A stretch of DNA of 64,000 nucleotides from Streptomyces sp. ICC1 (GCF_003287935.1 NZ_CP030287.1:3004267-3068266), one strand, 5' to 3'; positions 8,203 to 16,898 are shown, counted from the first letter of the stretch. The notes: generated by a model from the sequence alone, not told the origin. Made by a program: numbers and translations.

Positions 8203-8664
8203 ATGAACCGCTTAGCTCTGCTCGCGGCCGGTGCCGCAGGTCTGGCCCTCTTCTCGATCACCCCCGCGAACGCCGCCCCCGTCCTGCCGGCCGACACGGG
8301 CGGGACCGTCACCACCTCCTGCGGAAGCTCGGGCCTCCAGGCGGGCCTGGCCACGCGGGTGTGCGCCGAGGTCACAGGCGCCACCGTCGAGTTCTACGGG
8401 ACGGTCGGGCTGGCCGGCCCGCCCTCCCCGGGCCGCCCGGCGCCCGCCGCGAAGGAACTGCTCACCACCTTGTCCACGGAGGTCGTCGGGTCCGCTCCGC
8501 CCCAAACACAGGTCAAGCGGATCATCTTCACCTCCGCGAACCTTCAGGTGCGCGGTCCGGTCACCACCGTCCCGTGCGGCTCGACCGTCCGCGGCACCTT
8601 CGGCGTGACCTCGTTCCCCCGTCCGGCCCAGCCGGTGGTCCACGAGGTCACCATCACCTGCTGA
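8203..8664 (+). CDS. Small secreted hypothetical protein
   Basis: A 153-residue precursor starting MNRLALLAAGAAGLALFS with a clear Sec signal peptide ending PANAA. The mature domain has four cysteines (TSCGSS, TRVCAEV, VPCGST and a terminal ITC), suggesting two disulfides, and is otherwise Thr/Val rich. The start has GGAGGACGA upstream. The palindrome at 8121-8148 is its likely control site. No family recognised; it may be an extracellular or wall-associated protein of sporulation or stress, but that is a guess. Confidence 0.8.
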   Translation: MNRLALLAAGAAGLALFSITPANAAPVLPADTGGTVTTSCGSSGLQAGLATRVCAEVTGATVEFYGTVGLAGPPSPGRPAPAAKELLTTLSTEVVGSAPPQTQVKRIIFTSANLQVRGPVTTVPCGSTVRGTFGVTSFPRPAQPVVHEVTITC

Positions 8665-8709
8665 GCCCCCCGCGTGCGCAGGCCGATCCTGATCCGGTGC
8701 GGCGCCTGA

Positions 8710-8874
8710 CTACCGCTGTCGGGCCATGAACAGCGCGAGCACCCCGCAGAGCATGATCAGGATCGGCAGCACCCAGGCGGTGGTCAGCACGAACGCCGCC
8801 ACCCCGAGCGCGAGAGTGAGTACGGCCAGCACCATGCTCTGCACGTCGATGCCCGTGGTCGTCCCGTCGGTCAT
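8710..8874 (-). CDS. Small membrane protein
   Basis: A 54-residue protein, MTDGTTTGIDVQSMVLAVLT onward, with two hydrophobic segments (VLAVLTLALGVAAFVLTTAW and VLPILIMLCGVLALFMA) and a basic end RQR. Start at 8874 has GAGGGAGAG upstream. It is the last gene of a three-gene minus-strand run (9992 to 8710) with 13-base gaps, so it is probably co-transcribed. Function unknown. Confidence 0.75.
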   Translation of the reverse strand: MTDGTTTGIDVQSMVLAVLTLALGVAAFVLTTAWVLPILIMLCGVLALFMARQR

Positions 8875-8887
8875 GTCGTACTCTCCC

Positions 8888-9286
8888 TCAGCCGCTGGTG
8901 GGTTCGGCGCCGCAGAGCGCGCGGATCGAGCCGGTGGCGCGATCAATATCGGCCCGGTCGAGCCACTTCAGGCCCGAGCCGTCCAGGAGGTCGTCGCCGA
9001 TCCGGTCGGCGTCGGCCCGGACCGCGTCCTGATCCGTGCCGCGGTAGTCCTCGGCGGCGTCCTTCAGATCGCCGATCTCGTCCTCGATCGAACCGCTCGC
9101 CGACCGCAACGCGCCGAGCTTGCCGCACACTTCGGCCTTGTCCGTCGGCCAGTCCACGAAGGCGGCGATGACGAAGAACACCACCGCGAGCACGAAGAGG
9201 AACCGGACGGTGGTCCGGTCCTCCCGGAGGGCCTCCCGGGGATCTCCCCAAGGCCGGGGCGACGAAGAGTCCTGTGGGTCCGTCAC
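8888..9286 (-). CDS. Single-pass membrane hypothetical protein
   Basis: A 132-residue protein with a Pro/Ser-rich cytoplasmic start, one transmembrane helix (TVRFLFVLAVVFFVIAAFVD) and an outward helical domain rich in Asp/Glu with two cysteines (VCGKLGALRS and ALCGAEP). It lies between the DUF6585-like gene and the small membrane protein with 13-base gaps. The layout suggests a membrane-associated operon. Function not recognised. Confidence 0.78.
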   Translation of the reverse strand: MTDPQDSSSPRPWGDPREALREDRTTVRFLFVLAVVFFVIAAFVDWPTDKAEVCGKLGALRSASGSIEDEIGDLKDAAEDYRGTDQDAVRADADRIGDDLLDGSGLKWLDRADIDRATGSIRALCGAEPTSG

Positions 9287-9299
9287 GGAACGCCTCCCC

Positions 9300-9992
9300 T
9301 CAGCCCTGGGCCTTGAAGCGCTGGCATACGCTGAGGAACAGGTTCGCGTTGGCGATGTTCTGCAGCGGCACGCTGTCCACGGTCATCTTGCGGAGCTTCT
9401 TGTTGAACATCAGGGTGCCGTCGTACGCGGAGATGTCGACGATCTCCGACCAGGCGGCCGCGTGCTTCCGGCCCGCCACCCCCCGCCGGTCGACCTTGTA
9501 CGGCCCGAAGTCCACCGTCTCACCACGCTCGATCCGCCCGAGCACGCCGGGCAGTTGCACCCGCACCACACACTCCTCGATGTACTCCCCCCACGACCTC
9601 GGCCAGACGAACATCGTGCCCTCGACCACCGAGGTGATCCCGAGAGCCTGCTTGTCCTCCTTGAGGAAGACCCGGGTCCCGGGGCCGATGTTCAGCGCGA
9701 CGCCGCCCGTGTCGAGCAGGGTGTACCGGGCGTCCCCCCGGGTGCTGAAGTACCGCAGGACCCGCAGCGTCCCCCAGTCGTACGCGGCCTCGAAGAGGTC
9801 GTCCCCCCGGGATATCCGCGCGGTCCGCACGACCACCCCGCCGTCGTACAGATAGAGCCGCGACTCGTTGTGCTTCTTGGCCACCCAGCTCGGCTTGCGC
9901 CGAAACGTCCGGCGCCACTCCCCGAGCCCGCGCTGGGCGGCGAGCGCCGCGGCTTCCGGCGTGGGGTGCTCGTACGTGTCCTTCTCTTCCAT
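9300..9992 (-). CDS. Conserved hypothetical protein, DUF6585-like
   Basis: A 230-residue protein with a conserved-looking core: GLGEWRRTFRRKPSW, then ESRLYLYDGGVVVRTARI and later WSEIVDISAYDGTLMFNKKL. The strand pattern (a PH-like or DUF6585-like beta fold reading an internal parameter) and the ending SVPLQNIANANLFLSVCQRF are what I recall for DUF6585 proteins, but I hold that assignment loosely. Start at 9992 has AGAGG upstream. It is the first gene of the 9992-8710 operon and divergent from the oxidoreductase at 10044. Confidence 0.75.
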   Translation of the reverse strand: MEEKDTYEHPTPEAAALAAQRGLGEWRRTFRRKPSWVAKKHNESRLYLYDGGVVVRTARISRGDDLFEAAYDWGTLRVLRYFSTRGDARYTLLDTGGVALNIGPGTRVFLKEDKQALGITSVVEGTMFVWPRSWGEYIEECVVRVQLPGVLGRIERGETVDFGPYKVDRRGVAGRKHAAAWSEIVDISAYDGTLMFNKKLRKMTVDSVPLQNIANANLFLSVCQRFKAQG

Positions 9993-10043
9993 GTGGACCT
10001 CTGCTCAGGTGAGTTGACAAGGAATCAAGTTAGCCATGTTGCC

Positions 10044-10460
10044 ATGGCGGCGGGGCGGCGACATCGTCGGGCACGCACTGTGTTCCTGGGGGGCGGGCCC
10101 TTCGACCGGAGGAACTTCGCCACCGTCGCGACGCTGAACCGCGACGGCGGGCCGCAGACATCGGTGGTCTGGATCGCCAGGGAGGGGGACACGGTGCTGT
10201 TCTCCACGACGGCCGGGCGCCAGAAGGCGCGGAATCTCGCACGGGATCCACGGGTCAGCCTCACGGTCTTCGACACCGCGAACCCGTACCGGTCCGTCGA
10301 CATCCGCGGCACGGTCGAGCTGCTCGACGACCCTGAGAGGTCGCTGCCGCGCACGCTCTCGCAGAAGTACCTGGGCGAGGACCCGCCGGCCGAGCCGGAG
10401 GAGGTGCTCCGGCTGATCGTCCGGGTGACCCCGCGGAAGGTCACGGGCTTCTCCGTCTGA
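10044..10460 (+). CDS. PPOX-class (FMN/F420-dependent) split-barrel oxidoreductase
   Basis: The core reads PFDRRNFATVATLNRDGGPQ, TSVVWIAREGDTVLFSTTAG, RQKARNLARDPRVSLTVFD and YRSVDIRGTVELLDD. This is the pyridoxamine-5'-phosphate-oxidase-like split barrel of actinobacterial TIGR03618-type F420 enzymes. These reduce small substrates with F420H2 or FMN. The usual proteins start shortly before PFDRRNF. Here the first ATG (10044) adds a basic leader, and a GTG at 10080 is an alternative, so the N-terminus is uncertain. Followed directly by a strong terminator. Confidence 0.88.
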   Translation: MAAGRRHRRARTVFLGGGPFDRRNFATVATLNRDGGPQTSVVWIAREGDTVLFSTTAGRQKARNLARDPRVSLTVFDTANPYRSVDIRGTVELLDDPERSLPRTLSQKYLGEDPPAEPEEVLRLIVRVTPRKVTGFSV

Positions 10461-10470
10461 GCATCGCGGA

Positions 10471-10513
10471 CGCCCGGGTGTCCGCCGCACCGAGCGCGGC
10501 GGACACCCGGGCG
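10471..10513 (+). terminator. 18-bp perfect hairpin terminator
   Basis: Left arm 10471-10488 and right arm 10496-10513 are exact complements (CGCCCGGGTGTCCGCCGC) with a 7-base loop. It starts 10 bases after the oxidoreductase stop. There is no U-tract, as usual for Streptomyces terminators. Confidence 0.85.
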
Positions 10514-10576
10514 CAACCGGGCGCACCCGGGACGGGTTCGGCACGGCGACTGATCGCTCCAACTGGAGCGCCGGGC

Positions 10577-11335
10577 CTACCGCCGTCGGCCTGTCGTGGG
10601 CCCGGCCAGTCGGCGATCGTCCGCTCGCCGGGGCCCGCCCATGTGCCGCCGAGCGAGGTGCGAGCAGTGATCGGGCCGCTGGGCCTGGACCGCCCAGGCC
10701 AGGGCCGATCCGGTCCCCAGCACAGTGACCTCACGGACCCGGGCGACGGGCAGCCCGCGCACCGTGATCTGCTCGTAGGGGCGCATGGTGAGGTGCAGGT
10801 GAGGCGGCTGCCGCCGTCCGGCAGCCGTCGCACGGTCGAGGGACCGTGGAACTGCCACAGCTTCAGCCCGGCCCGCGTCCCGTGGACGCTCTCGCCGTGC
10901 CGCTCCATCCAGCTCGCCAGCGCGTCGAGCCGCTCCACCGCCTGCGGCGGGAACTCGCCCTCGCCCGTCGGCCCCACGTTGAGCAGCAGGTTGCCGCCCA
11001 TCGAAGCCGCCTCGACCAGGGTGTGCAGGATGGCCCGGGGGGACTTCCAGGTGTCGTCCGACGGAACGTGTCCCCAGGTCTGGTTCATGGTCATGCAGGA
11101 TTCGCACAGGCCGGCGGGCGCGACGACCGGCAGCTGCTGCTCGGGGGTGGTGAAGTCACCGTGCCCCTTGCACCGGTCGTTGACCAGGGCGTGCGGCTGC
11201 CGCTCGCGGATCAGCTCGCGCAGTTCCCCGTAGCGCCACTCGTCCTCGGTGTGCTCGAACTCCCCGTCCAGCCAGACGATGTCGAGATCGCCGTACGAGG
11301 TGAGCAGCTCGTCGAGCTGTCCCTGTCGGAGTGGG
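10577..11335 (-). pseudogene. Truncated and frameshifted alpha-L-fucosidase (GH29)
   Basis: The minus strand encodes recognisable GH29 sequence: QLDELLTSYGDLDIVWLDGE (nucleophile Asp region), LVNDRCKGHGDFTTPEQ, MTMNQTWGHVPSDD and ASMGGNLLLNVGPTGEGE. The N-terminal third of the barrel is missing, because the sequence changes identity near 11335. Near 10804 the frame shifts from RLPDGGSRL to HLHLTMRPYEQITVRGLPVA, consistent with loss of one base. No start codon or ribosome site exists for the remaining part, so it should be inactive. Confidence 0.8.
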
Positions 11336-11418
11336 ACCAGGTCATCGCCGACTTCAAAGCCAAGGGCGGAGCCAAGGCGGCCGAATCGCTCGCCAAGGAA
11401 TACGAGGCCGCCCGGTAG
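11314..11418 (+). pseudogene. C-terminal scrap of a sugar ABC solute-binding protein
   Basis: The plus-strand frame ending at TAG 11418 reads LSLSEWDQVIADFKAKGG then AKAAESLAKEYEAAR. This pattern of a final helix with KAKGG and a charged tail is typical of carbohydrate ABC binding-protein C-termini. No lipobox, start or body precedes it; instead it abuts the fucosidase remnant on the opposite strand. I infer that a deletion joined the ends of two once-neighbouring sugar-use genes. Confidence 0.55.
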
Positions 11419-11499
11419 CCCTCCACGGAAGCCCGCCGGGCCCGGTGTACGTAGCCTTCGGGGTGGCGGGAGTGGTCGGGGCGGCGGAGGGAACGGGTC

Positions 11500-12597
11500 G
11501 TGGCTGAGGGGCAGGGCTGGGAGCGGCGCAACGAGGCGGCGTACGGGATGGCCGCGTGGCGGCGTGCCGTGATGACCTGCGGTGCGCTGGTGGTGTGGCA
11601 CACCGGCTACGACAACCGGTCCGTGCCCGGCCCGTCGGGACCGCGGCCGGGCCGCCCGGACGCGCCCGACGGCGCGCAGTTCACGTCGCGGTGGATGCCC
11701 GTCGTCGCGTTGCTGGCGCTCGCGGTGTGCCGTGCCGCCCGCGAGGCGGACGTCCTGGTGGACGACGTCGAGCTGCCCGAGCTGTTCGGCTGGGTCGACG
11801 GCGTCCACACCGGCCGGCTCCACCAAGGAGCCCTGGACACCGGCGAGGCGCGGGCGCGGACCGAGGAGGGCTGGCTCCGGCTGGTCGGGGATGCGAAGCG
11901 TCAGCGCCGGGCCCGCCAGGTCCTCGAGGATCACGTCGTGGCGCACGGCGAGAACGACCGGGACCGGGACCTGGACCTGGACCTGGAGGGGACCGGGGGT
12001 GCGAGCCCGCCGCCCCCGCTGCTGCTGCTCGGTGACCGTGCGCGCGCGGTGAGGGCGGCCGGGATCCCGGACCTGGAGCCGGAATGGAAGGGCGGTGTGG
12101 ATCACGCCCGTGCGCAGATCGGCAGGCTCGAGCTCGCCCTGGAAGGAGGGGCCTGGACGCCTGCGCGCGAGCACCGCCGGTACGCGGAGCTCGTGCACCG
12201 CACGCTGGTCGCCGCCCCGGACTTCCCGAGGCTGCCCCGGGGGGTGCCGGGTCCGGCCTGGGTGCAGCGGGTGCTGCGGATGCCCCACATCACCTCCACC
12301 GTCCTCACCCTCGGAGAGGTCCCCGAGTTCGCGCCGTTCGGCCCGCGGGGATCGGCCGGTGACCCGCTGGGCGGCGCCGTCGGCTCCGTCGCGCACGACG
12401 CGGCGGGATCACTGGCCCATGCGGCAGCCGACCTCGAACGACTGTGGGCGGCCCGCCCCGCGGACCAGCCGATGGCCCTGTGGGAGCGGGCGCACCTGCC
12501 CGAACCGGTCCGCACCCAGGTCCTGGAAGTCGAGAGGGTGACCGACGAGCTGGCCGTGGTCCTCTTCGGCATCGCCCACCCCGGCGCCGGGCGGTGA
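11500..12597 (+). CDS. Hypothetical protein
   Basis: A 365-residue soluble protein starting at GTG 11500 (MAEGQGWERRNEAAYGMAAW), with GGAGGG about 10 bases upstream. It has a long acidic/basic stretch (GENDRDRDLDLDLEGTGG) in the middle and otherwise helical sequence; no signal peptide, membrane helix or known motif. It stands alone between the GH29 remnant and the convergent lipase-like gene. Function unknown; the internal DRDLDLDL run looks like a small expansion. Confidence 0.75.
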   Translation: MAEGQGWERRNEAAYGMAAWRRAVMTCGALVVWHTGYDNRSVPGPSGPRPGRPDAPDGAQFTSRWMPVVALLALAVCRAAREADVLVDDVELPELFGWVDGVHTGRLHQGALDTGEARARTEEGWLRLVGDAKRQRRARQVLEDHVVAHGENDRDRDLDLDLEGTGGASPPPPLLLLGDRARAVRAAGIPDLEPEWKGGVDHARAQIGRLELALEGGAWTPAREHRRYAELVHRTLVAAPDFPRLPRGVPGPAWVQRVLRMPHITSTVLTLGEVPEFAPFGPRGSAGDPLGGAVGSVAHDAAGSLAHAAADLERLWAARPADQPMALWERAHLPEPVRTQVLEVERVTDELAVVLFGIAHPGAGR

Positions 12598-12667
12598 CAG
12601 CGGCCGGCGCCGGACACGCGCGCTCACGCTCCACCGCCGGGCGGCCACGCTCGCTCGTCGGCGCCTT

Positions 12668-13951
12668 TCAGAACACGCAGCTCTCGGAGACCGGCGTACC
12701 GGCGCGCCGCGCGTCCATCCAGGCGACCGCATCGTCCAGCGGGCCGTCGCTGAGGGTGTGCCCCTGGTCGGGGTAGTGCTTGAAGTCCAGGTTCACGCCC
12801 TTGTCGCACAGCTGCCGGGCGAGCCCCTGGTTGAGACTGCTCAGTACGTCGTTGCCCCCCTGCGGGAGCAGCACCGGGACCTTGGTGGTGACTTCGCCGG
12901 CGGCGCTGGCCTTGAGGGCGGCGTTGAGCGGTCCCAGATCGGCGCCGGGCCGCAGGATGTTCTCGGCGGGCGGGATCACGGTGTCCCCGGAGATGCAGGT
13001 TTCCGTCCACATGTGGTCCGCGGCGGCCAGCGCGTCGGGGGTGAGGAGTTCGGCGGGCTTGACCGCAGGGTCGGCCGCCGAGGCCCCGTTGACGAGCAGC
13101 AGCAGCATCCCGGCGTAGGGAGTGGCGATCGAACTCTGCTGGGCGAACAGGTCGGGCATCCACTCGAACCCGACCGCCGGCGCGTTGGCGACCACGCCCT
13201 TGAGGTCGACGTCGGGAGCGTACTCGGCGGCGTGGTGCGCGCTCCACAGCGCCGCGTGCCCGCCCTGCGATCCGCCGTAGACGAGGCTCGTCGCGCCCGT
13301 ACCCGGGTCGATCCCGCGAGCGGCGCGAAGGATGTCGAGAGTGGCGTACGCGGCGGACTTGCCGTTGAGGTACGGGTGCCTGACCCCGGTCACCCCCACT
13401 CCGATGTAGTCGGGCTGCGCGACGACGAATCCGCGCGCGAGGAGTTTCGCGACCGGGCTGGAGTCCTCCAGCCCGGCGAAGGCGGGCATGCGGGACGGGC
13501 CGCACAGCGAGCCGATGCCCATCGTGCCGTGGTCCACCGCGGCGACAGGCCGTCCCCCGGCGGGCGCGGGGCCGTCCGGTACGGTCACCAGCCCGCTCGC
13601 GGCCACCGGCTTGCCGTTGGTCCCGGTGCTCAGGTACATGACCAGAAAGGTGTGCGACGCCAGCGTCAGCGTCGACTCCGGTGGAGCGAAGGGGCGTTGG
13701 CGGATCACCGTGCCGGGCTTGCCCGGGGGCAGCGGATTCGGAGGGTCGTAGAACGCGTCGCCCTCGGGTACGGGCGTGGTCGCGGCCGGCCCGTCGGGGA
13801 TCCGGTCGTCGCCGGCCCGGGTGCAGCCTGACAGGGCCAGCGCGGCGACGGTCGCACAGGCGAGGGCCCAGCGCGAAGCCCGGACCCACGCCGCCGGCTT
13901 CCTGCCGCGTCCGCTCCGGGGGTCCGGCCGTGTGCTCTGTCCGTGCGTCAA
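12668..13951 (-). CDS. Secreted lipase-like alpha/beta hydrolase lipoprotein
   Basis: A 427-residue precursor. I use the TTG start at 13951 (MTHGQSTRPDPRSGRGRKPA), 7 bases after AAGGAG. A long basic leader and hydrophobic stretch end in the lipobox LALSGC, predicting lipid attachment outside the membrane. The hydrolase domain has the nucleophile elbow YGGSQGGHAALW, an oxyanion region VDHGTMGIG and a late HYPDQGHTLSDGP catalytic His. This order matches the secretory lipase (LIP) family, acting on esters or lipids. Cys near the end (SESCVF) may form a disulfide. Confidence 0.9.
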   Translation of the reverse strand: MTHGQSTRPDPRSGRGRKPAAWVRASRWALACATVAALALSGCTRAGDDRIPDGPAATTPVPEGDAFYDPPNPLPPGKPGTVIRQRPFAPPESTLTLASHTFLVMYLSTGTNGKPVAASGLVTVPDGPAPAGGRPVAAVDHGTMGIGSLCGPSRMPAFAGLEDSSPVAKLLARGFVVAQPDYIGVGVTGVRHPYLNGKSAAYATLDILRAARGIDPGTGATSLVYGGSQGGHAALWSAHHAAEYAPDVDLKGVVANAPAVGFEWMPDLFAQQSSIATPYAGMLLLLVNGASAADPAVKPAELLTPDALAAADHMWTETCISGDTVIPPAENILRPGADLGPLNAALKASAAGEVTTKVPVLLPQGGNDVLSSLNQGLARQLCDKGVNLDFKHYPDQGHTLSDGPLDDAVAWMDARRAGTPVSESCVF

Positions 13952-14112
13952 GGACGATCTCCTTCGCTTGCGCGGCTGCCGTTCGGCGCCGCGAGAGGGA
14001 GGCCCCGACCGGGCGGGCGCCCCGCGGAGGGTGCGAGGGCCGACGAAGAGCAGCCGCGCCACGGCTTCTTCGGCGACCCCCCGCACCCCGGTCGGTGTTC
14101 CGTCGGCGTGGA

Positions 14113-14496
14113 TCAGTAGGCGACGGATCCCGTGGAGTGGCGGTCGAAGGCCAGGTAGAACTTGGTTCCGTCCTTCACGTCGGTCGCGGCAAGCCCCCAG
14201 GACCCGCCGTTGATCCAGCGCCAGCCGTTGCAGTACCAGCCGCCGCTGGAGGGGACGAAGCAGGTGCGCACGTAAGTACCCGAGCCGGGTTTGACGTTGA
14301 TGTCGCTGCAGTTCGACGTCGAGACCGCGAGGGCGTCTCCGTGCGGCCAGTAATTGCCCTCGTCGCTCGCGTAGCTCCGGCCGGAGCCGTAACAGGACTG
14401 GGCGGCCGCCTGGGCCGTGCCGGCGGATCCGACGAACAGGCTGGCCAAGGTGAGGATCAGGGTTCCCAGGGCGGCGGCGGTCTTGTGTCTGCGCAT
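14113..14496 (-). CDS. Small secreted hypothetical protein
   Basis: A 127-residue precursor starting MRRHKTAAALGTLILTLASL, chosen because GGAGAA lies 5 bases upstream; the ATG at 14508 has no such site. Sec signal peptide ends GTAQAAA. The mature part has four cysteines (SCYGSG, SNCSDI, RTCFVP, WYCNGW) and many Trp/Tyr/Gly (WRWINGGSWGLAATDV), suggesting a compact disulfide-bonded beta domain. It is 161 bases upstream of the lipase-like gene in the same direction. No family recognised. Confidence 0.78.
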   Translation of the reverse strand: MRRHKTAAALGTLILTLASLFVGSAGTAQAAAQSCYGSGRSYASDEGNYWPHGDALAVSTSNCSDINVKPGSGTYVRTCFVPSSGGWYCNGWRWINGGSWGLAATDVKDGTKFYLAFDRHSTGSVAY

Positions 14497-14670
14497 CGTC
14501 TTCTCCATCGGTCAGCGAGTGGATGGGGGTGTCTGGCGTGTGCACGTCATGCTTGCGGTCCCGGGGTTGACCGGCAAGACGTCGATGCGACCGACTGGCC
14601 ACGGCGCCGCGGAGGTCCCCGCATCCTCTGTGCGCCGTAGAGGAGTTCGTCGTGAAGGACCTCTGGACGG

Positions 14671-14694
14671 CCAGACGACCAGACGACCAGACGA
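14671..14694 (+). repeat. CCAGACGA tandem repeat, three units
   Basis: Three exact 8-base CCAGACGA units lie in the 219-base gap between the secreted protein gene and the alpha/beta hydrolase gene, close to the hydrolase stop. Short array with no obvious function; slippage-prone. Confidence 0.85.
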
Positions 14695-14715
14695 GCAGGC
14701 GGCGTCAGCGGCAGG

Positions 14716-15495
14716 TCAGCTCGAGCGTTCGACGCGCGTGAGCCACTCGAGGAGGAGGGCGCGCAGGAGTTCCGGTCGCTCGTGGGGAAGCGCGTGTCCC
14801 GTGTCGTCGACCACGGCGAGCGAGGCGTGTGGGTAGTGGTCGACGAGGTCGGCGGCGGCGGCGTACCCGACCGTCGAATCCAGCCGGCCCGCCACGATCA
14901 CGGTCGGACCCGCGTACGCCGCCGCGTGAACGGGGGCGAGCGTCCACCGTTCGCCGATCCGCTCAAGCGCCGCCTGGTCGACGAGCGCCGCGGCCGGGGC
15001 GACGTAACGCTCGTACCGGTCGAGCATCTCCGGGGTCTGGATCACGAAGTAGCTCCGGAAGACGTCGTCGCCGATCTCACCCGATCCGGCGACCGCGCGG
15101 TGCTCCGGTACGTCGCGCAGTCCGGGCAGCAGCGGACAGACGAGCGCGAGACCGGCGACCTCCGCCGGGCGCCTCGCGGCCATCGCCTGCGCGAAGTACG
15201 CGCCCGCCGAGTGCCCGATGAGGAGGTACGGGGCGCCGTCCGCGGCCTCGTCCGCGAAGGCGAGCAGCGTGTCGAGGACGTCGTCGGCGCTGCGCAGCGT
15301 TTCGGGAGCGACGGTCTGGCCCATTCCGGGGAGGTCGGGATAGATCCGCCGCAGACCCGCGACGCCGTCGAGAACCACTTCGAAGCAGGCTTCGGTCTCG
15401 CGGTGGTCGACTCCGGCGCCGTGGAGCACCAGCACGGGTCGCCCGGTCCCGTGCTCCACGTAGTGGAGCGCCACCTGGCCCACATGGATCTCCAT
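14716..15495 (-). CDS. Alpha/beta-fold hydrolase
   Basis: A 259-residue cytoplasmic hydrolase. Motifs in order are the oxyanion strand PVLVLHGAGVDHRETEACFE, DLPGMGQT, nucleophile elbow LLIGHSAGAYFAQAMAARRP, and the C-terminal DDTGHALPHERPE catalytic His; the acid is likely Asp in VAGRLDSTVGY. The closest style is the epoxide-hydrolase/proline-iminopeptidase-like group without diagnostic features, so the substrate is unknown. It stands 54 bases downstream of the small membrane gene on the same strand. Confidence 0.92.
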   Translation of the reverse strand: MEIHVGQVALHYVEHGTGRPVLVLHGAGVDHRETEACFEVVLDGVAGLRRIYPDLPGMGQTVAPETLRSADDVLDTLLAFADEAADGAPYLLIGHSAGAYFAQAMAARRPAEVAGLALVCPLLPGLRDVPEHRAVAGSGEIGDDVFRSYFVIQTPEMLDRYERYVAPAAALVDQAALERIGERWTLAPVHAAAYAGPTVIVAGRLDSTVGYAAAADLVDHYPHASLAVVDDTGHALPHERPELLRALLLEWLTRVERSS

Positions 15496-15549
15496 GCCCG
15501 CATGCTAAGCGCGCGGGCGCTGGGACGGCGCGAAACCCACCGGCGGGCG

Positions 15550-15684
15550 TCAGGCCTCGTCCGCCACTCCGTCGTTGTCGTCGGGGCCCCGCGGCTCGCC
15601 CCAGCCCCGGATGACCTCGGCCAGTACCCAGTAGAGGAAGACCGCGAGAGGGCTCCACGCCAGGACGGTGATGATGATGCTCAT
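15550..15684 (-). CDS. Tiny membrane protein
   Basis: A 44-residue protein, MSIIITVLAWSPLAVFLYWV followed by LAEVIRGWGEPRGPDDNDG. One transmembrane helix with an acidic tail. The start ATG at 15684 has GGGAACTCCCC upstream, a weak ribosome site. Many actinobacteria carry short single-helix proteins of this kind, but there is no recognisable family. Its reading frame stays open upstream as noise; the size chosen is the smallest plausible. Confidence 0.5.
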   Translation of the reverse strand: MSIIITVLAWSPLAVFLYWVLAEVIRGWGEPRGPDDNDGVADEA

Positions 15685-15907
15685 GGGTGGGGAGTTCCCG
15701 GTCGGGTGCCCCGGAACACTCTGCTCCGGGGTTGGCCGGCGTCGCCCTGGCGGGCCGCCCGGGGGAACAGCTCGAAGTCGCCGGAGGCGGGGTCTGGGTC
15801 TGGGCAGTACTGCAGTACAACCGTGCGAAGGGTGGAAGGCGAACTGCCTTGCCGCGGGGGGTGAGGAAACGATCGGCCCCGCCGGGCGGAGCCCTACCGT
15901 GGGCGGG

Positions 15908-16314
15908 ATGAAGCGCATGTCCGCGGCCTTGTCGGCGGCCGCCGCCCTGCTCCTGCTCGCCCCGCCCCCGGCGGCAGCCGTCGCCGCCGCGCCGTGCGTC
16001 AAGGGCGAGTCAACGACCTGGAGTTCGTGGACTACGACGACCCGAAGGACATCGCCGCCGCCAAGTGGAACCACCGGGGAGGTCCCGGCCAGACCGATTA
16101 CATCCGGTTCAACACGGCGGCGATGAAGAACGCCGGCCGGACCAAGCGCCGGCAGATCGCGGCGCACGAGCTGGGCCACGCCCTGGGGCTGTGCCACAAG
16201 TCCGACGCGGGCGGGCCGGGCTATGTGCGGTCCCTGATGTGGCCCGCCGCCCACGAATACTTCGACCTCCCCCAGGACGTCGACAAGGCCAACTACTCGA
16301 AGCTGTGGGGCTGA
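15908..16314 (+). pseudogene. Secreted zinc metalloprotease, broken by a frameshift
   Basis: Frame one starts MKRMSAALSAAAALLLLAPP, a signal peptide, and reaches PCVKG near 16005. The catalytic part lies in another frame beginning RVNDLEFVDYDDPKD, and holds AAHELGHALGLCHKSD, an HExxHxxGxxH zinc site, with a downstream Met-turn-like SLMWP. Restoring one base near 16003 would read VKGRVNDLEF and join both halves. This is the small matrixin/snapalysin-like group of secreted proteases. It could be a true mutation or a sequencing error. Confidence 0.72.
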
Positions 16315-16316
16315 TC

Positions 16317-16898
16317 ATGAGCGTGAAGACGTGGGCGATTGCCGGGACGGCGGCCACCGTGCTCCTCGGGGGCGGCGGTTGGTACGCCTGGGAGAGCGCC
16401 GGGGATGCGCGTACCGAGAGCAGCGAGAGCAGCGAGAGCACCGAGAGCCTGTGCGGGACGCCGTCCGGCGGCACGGACACCGAGGTGGCGACCGGTGCGC
16501 AGGGCATCGCCGTGGTGGAGGCCACCGGCGAGGCCGTGCACGACCCCGAGGCCGTCGGCGCCGAGAATCCTCAGCTCGTCACGACGCCGGTACGGGTCGT
16601 GGAGGTGATGAAGGGGAAGTTCGCCCCGGTCATCGGGGTGTCGCAGCGGGTGGAGCCGGGCGGGGCGCCCGGCTCGTTCACGGTGGACACCTCGAACCGC
16701 GAGGTGGTGATGGAGCCGGGGCAGCGGTACGTGGTCGCGATCGGCCCCGGCGACCTGGAAGCGCGGCCGGGGACGACGGCGTTCTCCACCTTGATCCAGC
16801 CCGCACGCCGGGGCGCGGCCCAGGAGGCCGACTACTGGCGGGGCGTGATCGCGAAGGCGCCGCCGAAGCCGGTGTGCGAGGACATCGTCACCCAGTAG
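16317..16898 (+). CDS. Membrane-anchored hypothetical protein with Ser-Glu repeat
   Basis: A 193-residue protein starting at ATG 16317, two bases after the metalloprotease stop, so the two were probably one operon. The N-terminus (KTWAIAGTAATVLLGGGGWY) is an uncleaved or signal-type helix. Next comes a short repeat TESSESSESTES, then a beta-rich outer domain with LCGTPSGG and a final VCEDIVTQ. The segment PVRVVEVMKGKFAPV and QRYVVAIGPGDLEARP look like a small beta sandwich. Function unknown. Confidence 0.8.
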   Translation: MSVKTWAIAGTAATVLLGGGGWYAWESAGDARTESSESSESTESLCGTPSGGTDTEVATGAQGIAVVEATGEAVHDPEAVGAENPQLVTTPVRVVEVMKGKFAPVIGVSQRVEPGGAPGSFTVDTSNREVVMEPGQRYVVAIGPGDLEARPGTTAFSTLIQPARRGAAQEADYWRGVIAKAPPKPVCEDIVTQ

